Shown piece by piece: positions 26,422-35,514 of a stretch of DNA of 64,000 bases. A program made the translations under genes and the position numbers. The DNA is taken from positions 1-64,000 of the forward strand of contig JANOAR010000084.1 of NCBI GenBank assembly GCA_031411235.1, written 5' to 3'. Positions within the stretch are counted from its first letter, which is position 1. Each line of letters starts with the position of its first letter. The DNA is from JANOAR01 sp031411235. GTDB lineage: Bacteria; Verrucomicrobiota; Verrucomicrobiia; Verrucomicrobiales; Verrucomicrobiaceae. The notes under the pieces are model-generated. The model saw only the letters and a program-made list of their open reading frames with translations, did no database searches and was not told the origin of the DNA.

Positions 26422-28125
26422 TCAAGGGAGGCGGAGTTCCGTCTGGGTCGCCAGTTTCCAGCCCTTCGCGATGCAAGTCTCCAGCGCATATTTTTGTATC
26501 GCGCGTTGCAGCGTCGGGTATTTCTCCGCCACCTTGCCATGGTAGTCAGCGATGATTTCGATCTCCAAAGCCACGGGTGTCGAGGCTTTGAGTTCCACCT
26601 TCAGGCTGCGCAGCTCTGTGGGTTCGACGAGCGTCAGCAGCCCTGCATGGACGGTGGTTTGCAAGGCTTCTGGGATGACTGACATCGCATCTGCCCGGTG
26701 CTGGTGGTCAAGCCGCAGCACGCTACTCACGCGGAAGCCACCCGCAAAATTCACCGGGTTCTCCGATAGAAAACGCAGCGTGGGATAAGTCTTGTGTGCG
26801 CCGCCGAGTTGCACCACTTGCACATACTCAGGCGTCAAACACACCGCCTTGCCAAAGGTGCCATCGTTCAACAAAATCCAGTCGCCCTCGGTGCAGGGAA
26901 ACCACGGTTCGCCGGGTGAATGCGGGCGCGATGACATGCCCGCGAGCTGCGAGAGCGGCATCCGCAACCCACCATTGCGCATCGAGGGATTGTGCAAATG
27001 GGTGAACATGTTGATCGACTTCACTTGCCATGAGAGGCCATTGATGACGATGCGCTCGCCCTCGCGCACCTCGCCTAGATTGAGCAACAGTCGCGCCTGA
27101 CGGTAGTACTTCGGCAACCCATTTTTCGCCGCTAACAGCAGCCCCAGCAGCATGATTAAGCTCAAGCCAAGCAGCAACCAATCGCCCGTCGAATAAAGCA
27201 CGGTGAGCGCGGCAACCGTCGCAATGACAAACGCAAAGGCATGGTAGGCAACGTCCAAAGCGCGAGCGATAAAAGGCCGATCGTGCTGCGACCTGTGCCA
27301 CGGGCTGTACTTCACCAGCCAGCGATGCAGCGCCCGCCAGCAAAGGAATGCCAAGGCAAAAGTAAGGCAGGTAAGCACCATGTTGCGCCCACGACTAAGG
27401 AAGAACGATTGCACGGCCTGCGTGACGATGTCCCAGATGGACTTGCGCCGTGCGAGGGTTTTATCGAGCTGATACTGCGTGACCTCCACGCCTGCTTTAT
27501 TCTCGCTCAGGGTGTTCCGCCATTTATCCACCGTGGCTTGCAAGGCCTTGCGCAGGTCTGCCTCTGGCGAGGCCGCATCCTTGCCTTTCGGCGTCTGCTT
27601 CAGTATGGCATCCATGTTTTTCACCGCCTGCTCGACGAGTGCTTGGCGCTTGATCTGGTAGGCGAGATCGCCGCGCAGCTTCTCGATCACCCGAGGCTGC
27701 TCGGTGACGCTCTTCAACTCATGCACCAGCGGTTCCAGCAGGTCATTCATCTCCAGCCCCAGGTCGAATTTCCCCGTGCTCGGCAGTCGTTCCAGTTCGG
27801 CCACATTCACCCCGGTCGCGACTGCATCGAAGTCTCGCTGCGCCTGCACAAGTCGGGCCTGTAAGTCGGCGACATCGCGCTTCGCCGCCTCTTTCACCGT
27901 GTCGTTCTCACCATTCCTCGTCTTCGCCGTCTGCACCTCGAGTTGTGCTCGCAGGCTGCTCATCGACTCAACGAGAGCCCTTAGTGTAATGAGCGACGGC
28001 GACAGCGGAGGCTCCACGACGACAGACGGCGCAGCAGTGACAGGAGATGGCGGCGTGGTTTGACCCAAAGCACAACCAAGACCGAGAATGAAGAGAAAGA
28101 GCCAGCGAGTCATAAAGCCCAGCAT
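26422..28125 (-). CDS. MscS-like mechanosensitive-channel family protein
   Basis: About 567 aa from the ATG at 28125; a second ATG at 28113 also precedes the signal-like helix (TRWLFLFILGLGCALG). The first 250 residues are a predicted periplasmic helical region (RAQLEVQTAKTR, ARLVQAQRDFDAV). At least three to four TM helices follow (NMVLTCLTFALAFLCW, AFAFVIATVAALTVLY, LLLGLSLIMLLGLLLA). The last TM leads into an MscS-type beta domain (GEVREGERIVINGLSWQVKSINMFTHLHN), then a C-terminal alpha/beta part. The layout resembles large MscK/YnaI-like channels; gating and ion selectivity cannot be told. Convergent with the oxidoreductase gene, divergent from the SGNH-like gene. Confidence 0.75.
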   Translation of the reverse strand: MLGFMTRWLFLFILGLGCALGQTTPPSPVTAAPSVVVEPPLSPSLITLRALVESMSSLRAQLEVQTAKTRNGENDTVKEAAKRDVADLQARLVQAQRDFDAVATGVNVAELERLPSTGKFDLGLEMNDLLEPLVHELKSVTEQPRVIEKLRGDLAYQIKRQALVEQAVKNMDAILKQTPKGKDAASPEADLRKALQATVDKWRNTLSENKAGVEVTQYQLDKTLARRKSIWDIVTQAVQSFFLSRGRNMVLTCLTFALAFLCWRALHRWLVKYSPWHRSQHDRPFIARALDVAYHAFAFVIATVAALTVLYSTGDWLLLGLSLIMLLGLLLAAKNGLPKYYRQARLLLNLGEVREGERIVINGLSWQVKSINMFTHLHNPSMRNGGLRMPLSQLAGMSSRPHSPGEPWFPCTEGDWILLNDGTFGKAVCLTPEYVQVVQLGGAHKTYPTLRFLSENPVNFAGGFRVSSVLRLDHQHRADAMSVIPEALQTTVHAGLLTLVEPTELRSLKVELKASTPVALEIEIIADYHGKVAEKYPTLQRAIQKYALETCIAKGWKLATQTELRLP

Positions 28126-28210
28126 GGCAGCAGGCGCGGCGGCTGGCAATGCTGAGGCGAGGAACGACTCCGCCTAAATCCTCGCTGGAAATCAGAGCCA
28201 TCATCGCTGA

Positions 28211-30445
28211 ATGAAGCCTCCTATGCGGAAGGTTTTTCACACATTTTATCAGCGACTCACAGGGGTAGCCCTGGCGGCGTTGTTTTTCCAGGCTCCAGCG
28301 TCGGCTCAGCCCGTGGCTCCCGCGCCATCTGCCGCAGCTCCAACGAGCACGGCAGAGCGGATCAAAGCCGAGGCCGGAAAGCGTTCGATACTGCCGCCGC
28401 CGAAGAGCTTTGAACTCACTGCCGAGCAGAAGGCACGTTTTCAAAGTCTGCTGCCGAAGGCCTATGCAAAGCTGAGCCAGCGAGCCGCCTTCCACGTCGT
28501 GGCCATTGGCGATGACATTATTGAAATGCAGGGGCCAGGGGCCGAGGCGGGGGATTTGTTGAAGGCATATCCCGCGCAGTTTTTGACCTCGCTTACCGAG
28601 CAGTTCTTCTACACCGGGGGTGTCCGTTTGATCCGCCCGCCCAAGGGCAAACCTGCCAAGGCCACCATCATGATGGGGCCAGAGATCACACTGCGCAGCC
28701 TGGGACGGCCCGGCAAGACGATGCAAAACGCGATGCAGTCGCTGACGACGTATGGCTTTGAGTCGCAGCCCGATCTTGTGATCGTGTGCTTTGGCATGAG
28801 CGATGCGCATCTGGGGCTGGAACTGGGTGCTTATGCACGAGCCGCGCAGGAGGTCATCGACACGGTGCGTTCGCGTGGCAGCGAGATGATCTTGCTCGGT
28901 TCTACCTTGCCTGCGGATGAACCCGTGGAGCGGGGCATGGGCAAGCTACGTGCCTACACCGATATGCTGCGCGATCTGGCCGCCGAGAATAAGCTGCCGT
29001 TTGCCGACCTCGGCGATCTGGCCGCACTGGTGAAGCTGCAACCGACGGTGACCGAGCCTGCAAAGGTGCTGGAGTCGGTGAAGGAAACCTACCGGCATTA
29101 CTTCAACTGGGAGACTGGTGTGGACTTTGTGCATCCTCGGGCAGACCTACACGAGCGCCTGGGCAACCACATCATGGAGACGTTGATCAATGGTACGAAA
29201 CCCATGCCGTGGCAGTTGTCGAAGGGGGTAGCCACGCTCGATTCTGCGGAGCAATTGACGCTGAGTTATGAGGTGGAAAATGCCAGTGCTGGGCCGCTGA
29301 CGGTCAGCGTCCAACCCCTGCCAACGCCTCGTTGGCTGGCGAAAGATGGAGCACAGGTGATTGAGTTGAAGGCCGGGAAAAAGCAGGCTGTGAAGGTGAT
29401 TTACGCAAGGGCGGCAGAGCCAGCGGTGCTCAAGCATGCGACCTTCTCCAGCCACGAGCCGCTGTTGCGCCTGCCCGTGCTCGTCGCGGCTGCGGGCATG
29501 GTGCGTATCGAGGATATACGCGCTGAACTGCGCCCCATCGCAGTGGTTTGGAAGATGGACTCACAGTACAATGTGGAAGGCCAGTTCATGCTGGACAACT
29601 TGTTGGTCAACACGAGTGGCACAGCGCTGAAAGGCATCGAATGGACAGCCGAATGGAATAACCAAAAGCTAACGGGCAAACTGGATGTGGCCGCTGGAAG
29701 TCGCGAGGCCTTGGCTTTGAAGTTTGATCTGCCCAAGGGTGATGGACGTCGCGAAGCCTCGCCTCTGGCGCTCGCCATCACGGTGAATGGCACGGTGCTG
29801 CGCTGGGAGCGCTTCATCGAAGTGCAGCGGAATATGGGTCTGCGCGACAATGTGGATCTGCGCCATGATGGTAAGCAGGGCACCATCCGAATGCGCGCTG
29901 ATGCGGATGCCAACACGCTCTTTTTGACCTATGACTTCGCAGGCGTCGAACTGGCCAATGATGCGCAAGGCATAGCGATGCGCATGGCCTTGAATCTCGA
30001 CGCGCGATCCTTTGGCAAGCGCCTGGGCTTCGGCGTCACAGAGGCGTTGCAAATCCAGTGTGGAGCCGAGGATGGCGTCGGCGTCACGGGCAACATTGCG
30101 CCCTGGGCCTTTGGCACGGGCTACGGCATGGGCTTCGATGACGCGGCGATCAAGTGCCAACTCAGCAGCAGCGGCAATGGCGTGCGCCGCTTCACGGTGA
30201 CGGTGCCACGCAGCTATCTTTACTTGCACGAATGGGCGCTGGGCAATGGCAACAGCGAGCTGGGTATCGGCGTCACGATGAATCTCTGGCAAGCACCGCA
30301 CGCTGGCCAAACAGTGGGTGGCTACGCGGCTGATATGGCCTTTTCGCTAACGCAAAATGGACGCCTACCCGATGACGCTGAAGGCCTCGCGGTGCTGGAG
30401 CTATCGGACAAGCCGACGCGACGCTGGACGGTGGTGGTGTGGTGA
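28211..30445 (+). CDS. Exported SGNH-hydrolase-like protein with altered catalytic blocks
   Basis: 744 aa with a signal peptide (LTGVALAALFFQAPASA). Residues 93-325 have the outline of an SGNH/GDSL fold: strand one ends VVAIGDD (100-102), where active enzymes have GDS; a Gly block LGRPGKTMQN; CFGMSDAHLG in place of GxND; and DFVHPRADLHERLG supplying the Asp-x-x-His block. Because the nucleophile Ser is Asp102 and the Asn is Ser, hydrolase activity is doubtful unless a different serine is used. The C-terminal 400 residues look beta-rich (LSYEVENASAGPLTVSVQP) and may bind glycans or proteins. Monocistronic; convergent with the Pel-like cluster. An ATG at 28223 is an alternative start. Confidence 0.7.
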   Translation: MKPPMRKVFHTFYQRLTGVALAALFFQAPASAQPVAPAPSAAAPTSTAERIKAEAGKRSILPPPKSFELTAEQKARFQSLLPKAYAKLSQRAAFHVVAIGDDIIEMQGPGAEAGDLLKAYPAQFLTSLTEQFFYTGGVRLIRPPKGKPAKATIMMGPEITLRSLGRPGKTMQNAMQSLTTYGFESQPDLVIVCFGMSDAHLGLELGAYARAAQEVIDTVRSRGSEMILLGSTLPADEPVERGMGKLRAYTDMLRDLAAENKLPFADLGDLAALVKLQPTVTEPAKVLESVKETYRHYFNWETGVDFVHPRADLHERLGNHIMETLINGTKPMPWQLSKGVATLDSAEQLTLSYEVENASAGPLTVSVQPLPTPRWLAKDGAQVIELKAGKKQAVKVIYARAAEPAVLKHATFSSHEPLLRLPVLVAAAGMVRIEDIRAELRPIAVVWKMDSQYNVEGQFMLDNLLVNTSGTALKGIEWTAEWNNQKLTGKLDVAAGSREALALKFDLPKGDGRREASPLALAITVNGTVLRWERFIEVQRNMGLRDNVDLRHDGKQGTIRMRADADANTLFLTYDFAGVELANDAQGIAMRMALNLDARSFGKRLGFGVTEALQIQCGAEDGVGVTGNIAPWAFGTGYGMGFDDAAIKCQLSSSGNGVRRFTVTVPRSYLYLHEWALGNGNSELGIGVTMNLWQAPHAGQTVGGYAADMAFSLTQNGRLPDDAEGLAVLELSDKPTRRWTVVVW

Positions 30446-30507
30446 AGTTTTGAAGCCCGAGCGCCGATTGAACCCCGCGCTAGTATATCGGCTATCACGA
30501 CGCTCGT

Positions 30508-33282
30508 TTAGAAGTTCATCTGGCCACCGAGGTTGGCTTCCCAGACGCCGCTGCCAGTATTGGCTCCTTGGCCGTTGCTGTCATAGCGGAGTTCGGCGTA
30601 GAACATGGTGTTTTCGCTGAGGTAGTATTCAAAGCCAGTGGCGGCGATCCAGGCGGGGGTGTCGTCGTCGAAGGAGTAGTAGGCTCCGGCTTGGATGAAG
30701 CCGCTCCAAGTTTCGCCGAAGTGTTTGCGGAATTTCAGGTCGAAGCCGTGGCGGTTGGTCTGGGGGTCGGCGAGAGTGGCGAAGACTTCGCGACCAAAGT
30801 CGGCGGGGCTGGCGCGGCGAAGTTCTTCATTGGCTCCGACGGCTTTGCGGACTTGTTCTCTGGGGTTGAGTTCAGCTTGGCGTATTTGGTCGCGGACGCT
30901 GGCGGGGAGGCTGGTGACGGAGTTGAATCGACGGTATTCGCCAAAGTAACCAAGGGAGATTTCGGGGCGCTGGCGGGTTTCGGTTTGGATGATGTAGTCG
31001 ATGTCGGCGTTGATGCTGAAGCCTTGGCCGAGCTTGCTGCCGCCGACGCGAGTCCAGTTATAGCTGGCGTCGAGGTTGGCGATGATGCGTTCGTTGAGGG
31101 GGCCACCGATGTGGAAGTAGGCTTTGTCTTCGCGGCCATCAAGGGCTTGGAGGGAGAGCGAGTCGGTGGCGCGTCCGTTGCCGCTGAAGCCGAGCGACCA
31201 ACTGAGGGTTTGGTAGCCTTGTTGACCAACTTCGAGGCCGTAGAGGGCTCCTGAGCCGCTGGCTCCGAGGCTGGCTTCGACGTAGTAGCCGTCGCGGAAG
31301 CGGCGAGTGGCGGTGATGCCACCCTCGAAGCGGGCTTCGCTACGTTCGCCAAAGAGGCTGTCGGCGGCGAGGTTGCTAAAGTCGCTGCGGGTGAAGGCTC
31401 CGAAGCGCCAGTCGTTGTGCCAGGAGGTGGCGAAGGTGCCCTGGGTGCTGATGAGGGTGCCTTCTTCTTCCTTGGTGGCGGCTATGTCGAAGGTGCTGGT
31501 GCGGCGGATGAGGGGGGAGAGTGCGCGGCGCTGCCAGATGGCTTCAAAGTGGTCGTCTGCAGAGTAGCCGGGAGTGGTGATGACTTCACCGAAGGCGGCG
31601 TATCCGCCTGCGAGGTCGCCGCTCTGGGCGAGCGAGGCGGCGAGCGAGCCTTGGCCGGGGAAGGGCTGGGCGGGGAAGAGAGGTTTTAGGGCGAGTAGTT
31701 CGTCGCGGGCTTGTTTGGCATGTTGATAGGCGAGGAGGATTTCCGCCTGGAAGATGCGGACGTCGAGGCGGGTAGGGCCGATGCGAGCGAGTTCGTCGGC
31801 GATGTTCCGGGCGTAGCCTCGGTCAGCGTTTTGCATGTGTCGGTAGCCTTCTTCAAGTAGTTCGGCGACTCTGACGTCTTGGAGTTTTTGCTCGCCTGAG
31901 AGGCGCATCTCTTCGTCATAGCGGCGGTCGTTGATGATTTCGTAGGTGGCGGCGCGGGCGTTGCGGAATTCTTTGCGTTCGAGGTAAACGTCGATGAGGG
32001 CGTCTTGCTGGCTGAAGGGGAGGCCAGCGGCGTTGTCGATGGCTTTTTGGGTGAAGAGGAGGGCGAGGGCTTGGTCGGACTGGCCTTGTTTGGCGAGGTA
32101 GATGGCTTTGTAGCCGAGGACGTCGCGGTGGGTTTTGTAGTTGGTTTCGAGGTTGCCGAGGATGGTGGTGGCGGCGCTGGTGTCGGAGCGATTGAGAGCG
32201 GCCATGCCTGTTTCGATTTCGCGGCCTACTTGGATTTCGAGGATCATGGTCTCGGCTTCAAGTTTGTTGGCTTGGTCATAGCCTGGAGTGGCATGAATTT
32301 CGCGGAAGGTGGTGATGGCCTGATCGTATTTTTTGGCTCCGTAGTAGGCATAGGCGAGGGTGGGAAGGTAGGGCCAGGGGTGCGTGTCGTTGGTGCTACG
32401 GAGGCTCTGGATAAAGGCGATGGCGTCGTCGTAGCGACGAGCGCGGTCGAGGGCTTCGATGCGGAAGTTGATGACCTCATAATTTTGCGGCATTTCGCTG
32501 TGAAGAGCGGCAGCTCCGGCGATGAGGGCGTTCATGTCGCTGCCTGCGTTGTGGCGGATGCTGGCGATGCGTTTTTTGATGCTGAGATCAGGGAGGGCTT
32601 GCTGGGCTTCTTGGCGAATGTCGGCGGGGTAGCGCTGGTCTTTGATGACGGCGTTGTAGGCGGTTTCGGCTTTGTCGAAAATTTCGGCTTCGGCGTAGGC
32701 GTAGGCGAGGTCGTCGAGGTATTCGAACCAGTCGTCCGGCTTGTTATACTGGTTTGCGCGGAGTTTTTCGAGCAGGGCGACGGCTTCAGGGGCGCGGGAG
32801 TCGATGCAGAGGGCGGCTGCCTGGACGGCGATGGATTCAGCGTCTTCAACCTTTTCGCCTGCCATGACTTTGGCAGCGAGGGCGTCGAGGTAGCCGACGC
32901 GGCGAAGTTCTTCCTTGGGATTGACGAGTTCGCGAGCGGCGAGGGCGCGGGCATTGGTGGGGTCGCGCTGAAGGATGGCTCCGATGAGGGCGTCCATCAT
33001 GGAGGTGTTATCCTTTTTCTCATAGACTTGGAGGAGGATGAGGAGCCGCTCTAGGGGCATGGTGCGGAGGTTGGCGAGTACTTTGCGCTCGTCGGTGGTG
33101 AAGGGAGTGGCCTTCATCACTTCTTGGTCGCTGGACTCGGCCGGGGCAGTGGCTCGGGCGCTGGTGGCGGGAGATTTAGCGGCGTTGACGGCAGGCGCAG
33201 GAGATGGAGCGGCGGCTCGTAGGCTGGTGAAACCGAGAGCGAGGAGGAGAATGAAGACGAGGGGGAGGCTGCTATTTTTCAT
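30508..33282 (-). CDS. TPR plus outer-membrane beta-barrel protein (C-terminal half of a split PelB-like exporter)
   Basis: 924 aa with signal peptide SSLPLVFILLLALGFTSLRA. Residues about 60-560 are helical TPR-like repeats (YLDDLAYAYAEAEIFDKAET, LAYAYYGAKKYDQAITTFRE, YKAIYLAKQGQSDQALALL). From about 600 the sequence is alternating amphipathic beta strands (DGYYVEASLGASGSGALYG, FSINADIDYII, PEISLGYFGEYRRF) and it ends in Phe, as outer-membrane barrels do. In Pel systems PelB combines a TM, TPRs and a porin; here the porin half is its own gene. It lies 24 bp after the TPR gene in the same operon as the PelA-like gene. PgaA/BcsC-type exporters are the other possibility, but the PelA-like neighbour favours Pel. 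Confidence 0.75.
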   Translation of the reverse strand: MKNSSLPLVFILLLALGFTSLRAAAPSPAPAVNAAKSPATSARATAPAESSDQEVMKATPFTTDERKVLANLRTMPLERLLILLQVYEKKDNTSMMDALIGAILQRDPTNARALAARELVNPKEELRRVGYLDALAAKVMAGEKVEDAESIAVQAAALCIDSRAPEAVALLEKLRANQYNKPDDWFEYLDDLAYAYAEAEIFDKAETAYNAVIKDQRYPADIRQEAQQALPDLSIKKRIASIRHNAGSDMNALIAGAAALHSEMPQNYEVINFRIEALDRARRYDDAIAFIQSLRSTNDTHPWPYLPTLAYAYYGAKKYDQAITTFREIHATPGYDQANKLEAETMILEIQVGREIETGMAALNRSDTSAATTILGNLETNYKTHRDVLGYKAIYLAKQGQSDQALALLFTQKAIDNAAGLPFSQQDALIDVYLERKEFRNARAATYEIINDRRYDEEMRLSGEQKLQDVRVAELLEEGYRHMQNADRGYARNIADELARIGPTRLDVRIFQAEILLAYQHAKQARDELLALKPLFPAQPFPGQGSLAASLAQSGDLAGGYAAFGEVITTPGYSADDHFEAIWQRRALSPLIRRTSTFDIAATKEEEGTLISTQGTFATSWHNDWRFGAFTRSDFSNLAADSLFGERSEARFEGGITATRRFRDGYYVEASLGASGSGALYGLEVGQQGYQTLSWSLGFSGNGRATDSLSLQALDGREDKAYFHIGGPLNERIIANLDASYNWTRVGGSKLGQGFSINADIDYIIQTETRQRPEISLGYFGEYRRFNSVTSLPASVRDQIRQAELNPREQVRKAVGANEELRRASPADFGREVFATLADPQTNRHGFDLKFRKHFGETWSGFIQAGAYYSFDDDTPAWIAATGFEYYLSENTMFYAELRYDSNGQGANTGSGVWEANLGGQMNF

Positions 33283-33306
33283 GGCTCGGGAGGCAGAGTG
33301 GCGGGA

Positions 33307-35514
33307 CTAGGGCTTGGAGATGGAAAAGAGATCCGGCTTGGTGGCGGTGTCGGGGACGTAGGCGGTGTCGGGGAGATCGCTGGTGAGGAGGACGAGGGAC
33401 TGAGTGTAAGCATTTTGGGCGTCGTCTTCGCGGCCCAGTTCTTCATAGATTTCGCCGAGGAAGAGCCATTCGGTAGGGAGGGCTCGAGTGTTGTTGTCGA
33501 GGTGGCTGGTGAGGAGGCGGATGGATTCGCTGAGTTCGCCCATCTGGTAGCGGGCTTCAGCTAGGAGAGGGAGGTAGGGAGCGATTTCTGGGACGGTGGC
33601 GAAGAGGCGGGCACTGCGTTCGTGGTCGCCACAGAGGTGGGTGAGGACGCCGAGGTCGAGGCGGGTGACGGGGGGGAAGTCGAAGCGTTTTTCGACGTCT
33701 TGGCCGACGAAGGCGAGAAGACCTTGCTGGTCGGGGACGACGGTGCCGAGGCTGAGGATGAGGGAGGTGCCGTCGAAGCTGGACTTGATGCAGTCGTGGT
33801 GGAGGAGGGCGTAGGCTTGATCGGTGCTGTCGCTGAGGAGCCAGAGGTTAGCTGCGGCGACGCGCAGGGCGGGGCTGGTTGGGAGCTGGGCGATGGCTTG
33901 TTCGATGAGCTGGATGCCGGGCTGGGCGTCGGGGAGGTAGGTGGTGGTTTCGGCGAGGTCGAGGTAGGGTTCGACCATGGGCGTTTTGTTTTTGTGGATG
34001 GCGAGGGCTTGGGCTTTGAAGAGTTCTTGATGTTGGTCGAGGGATTCGGCGAGGAGGGCGTAGTTTTCCAGGGTGGTGGGGTCGTGGTCTTCCTCCCGCA
34101 GGCTGGCGTAGAGCTTGAGAGCTAGGTCATACTGGGCGGAGCGGATGTAGCCCTCGGCGAGCTTTTTGACGGCGGGGATGTTGGTGGGGGTGCGCTTGAC
34201 GGTTTCGGCAAAGGCGGCGGTGGAGGCTTCTTCTTCGCCCATGTCCATGAGAAGGCTGGCGTAGTCATAGCGGGCTTCGCTGTCGTCGGGATGAGCCGCG
34301 ATCCAGGCTTCGAAGAGGGGGCGAGAGTTTTTGTCGTCGCCGAGGTTGGCTAGGAGTCCTGCGAGTCGGAGCTGGAGCTGGGGACGCTGGGGGATGGGGC
34401 CGAGGGCGGTGAGGAGGTCGGCGGTTTCTTCGCCTCGGCCAAGGAAGTCACTGAGAGCCAGACTGCGGTCGAGGGAGTAGAGGTCGCCTGTGGCAGCGAG
34501 GCGGGTGTGCTGGGTGAAGGCGTCGTCGAAGGTGGAATCCCAGTCGTAAAATTTAGCCAACATGCTGGCCCAATGCTGGTAGGAGGTGAGTTGTTCGGGG
34601 TTGCGGCGGCGCAGATCGCAGAGGGCGGCAAGGCTGAGCTGGGACTCGGGCTGTGCTTTGACATAACGAGCGAGCCAGGGGGTGACGTGGTCGATGCGAT
34701 TGGCCTGCGTGGCGTAGTCGAGGGCTTGCTCCATGAGGTCGGTGGAGGGGGCTTGCTCGGCGGGAAGGCGCTGGCAGATGTCGAGGACGATGTCGAGCGC
34801 TTGGCTGGGGTTGCCGCCTTCGAGGGCGAGTGTGGCAGCGAGTTGGCCGAGGGTCTGGGAGTCTTGCTTGGCGAGGGTGGTGGCGCGGGGCTTGAGCCAG
34901 AGGTTGAGGCGGGTGGCTCCAAGGGCGGGTTGGTTGCTCCAGCGATAGGCTTGGGCCATGTCGGTGGCGGTGGCGAGGGTGGAGTCGGGGAGCTGGCTGG
35001 CGCGGTCGAGGATGATCGCGGCGAGATCGGCCTGGGAGCGGGCGAGGGCGTTCTTGGCGAGGACGTCGGCGATTTCGATAAGCTGCTGCCCACGCATGAT
35101 GCTGGCGTTGGCACTGATGATTTCCCAGGCTTGCTTGGGCTGGACAACGTCGATGTATCGGATGGCGGCGAGGGTGACGGCGTGGGTAAACTTGTCGTAG
35201 GAGACGGGGTGCGTGTTGGAGAAGATGGCCTGCAATTGCTCGCGAGGGGTGAGGCGTAGGAGGCGGGAGAGAGCCTCTAGCTGGGGGGCGCTCATGGAGT
35301 CGAGCCCAGTGGTGTCGAGTTCGCCGATGGTGCCAAGTTGGGCCTTGAGGAGGTCAGCGATACGCTCGTACTGGCGGTCGAGCATGAGTCGCTGAACGAG
35401 TTCCGATTGGTCGGGCACAAGCCAATAGGAAGCTCCCACGCTGGCGAGGAGTGTGGCTACAAGGGCGCGAACAGGGAGGACGCGAGGGGTGGGTTTTTCA
35501 CTGTAAGACAGCAT
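33307..35514 (-). CDS. Inner-membrane TPR protein (N-terminal half of a split PelB-like exporter)
   Basis: 735 aa from the ATG at 35514, which overlaps the PelA-like stop (35498-35500) by 17 nt, so translation is likely coupled. The longer frame to 35664 would run into the PelA-like gene and is Ser/Pro-rich noise. One TM near residues 14-33 (VRALVATLLASVGASYWLV) is followed by long TPR-type helical repeats (YASLLMDMGEEEASTAAF, KLAEGYIRSAQYDLALKLYA, LLAEARYQMGELSESIRLLT). In PelB the TM and TPR scaffold guide the polymer through the periplasm to the porin; the same job is inferred. PelE also has TM plus TPR, so it could combine both roles. Confidence 0.7.
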   Translation of the reverse strand: MLSYSEKPTPRVLPVRALVATLLASVGASYWLVPDQSELVQRLMLDRQYERIADLLKAQLGTIGELDTTGLDSMSAPQLEALSRLLRLTPREQLQAIFSNTHPVSYDKFTHAVTLAAIRYIDVVQPKQAWEIISANASIMRGQQLIEIADVLAKNALARSQADLAAIILDRASQLPDSTLATATDMAQAYRWSNQPALGATRLNLWLKPRATTLAKQDSQTLGQLAATLALEGGNPSQALDIVLDICQRLPAEQAPSTDLMEQALDYATQANRIDHVTPWLARYVKAQPESQLSLAALCDLRRRNPEQLTSYQHWASMLAKFYDWDSTFDDAFTQHTRLAATGDLYSLDRSLALSDFLGRGEETADLLTALGPIPQRPQLQLRLAGLLANLGDDKNSRPLFEAWIAAHPDDSEARYDYASLLMDMGEEEASTAAFAETVKRTPTNIPAVKKLAEGYIRSAQYDLALKLYASLREEDHDPTTLENYALLAESLDQHQELFKAQALAIHKNKTPMVEPYLDLAETTTYLPDAQPGIQLIEQAIAQLPTSPALRVAAANLWLLSDSTDQAYALLHHDCIKSSFDGTSLILSLGTVVPDQQGLLAFVGQDVEKRFDFPPVTRLDLGVLTHLCGDHERSARLFATVPEIAPYLPLLAEARYQMGELSESIRLLTSHLDNNTRALPTEWLFLGEIYEELGREDDAQNAYTQSLVLLTSDLPDTAYVPDTATKPDLFSISKP

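Noticed and set aside
32005..35259. Plus-strand Gly/Val-rich frames at 32005-33054 and 34507-35259
   Set aside because: Antisense to the TPR genes; no signal, motif or family, only mirrored codon bias.
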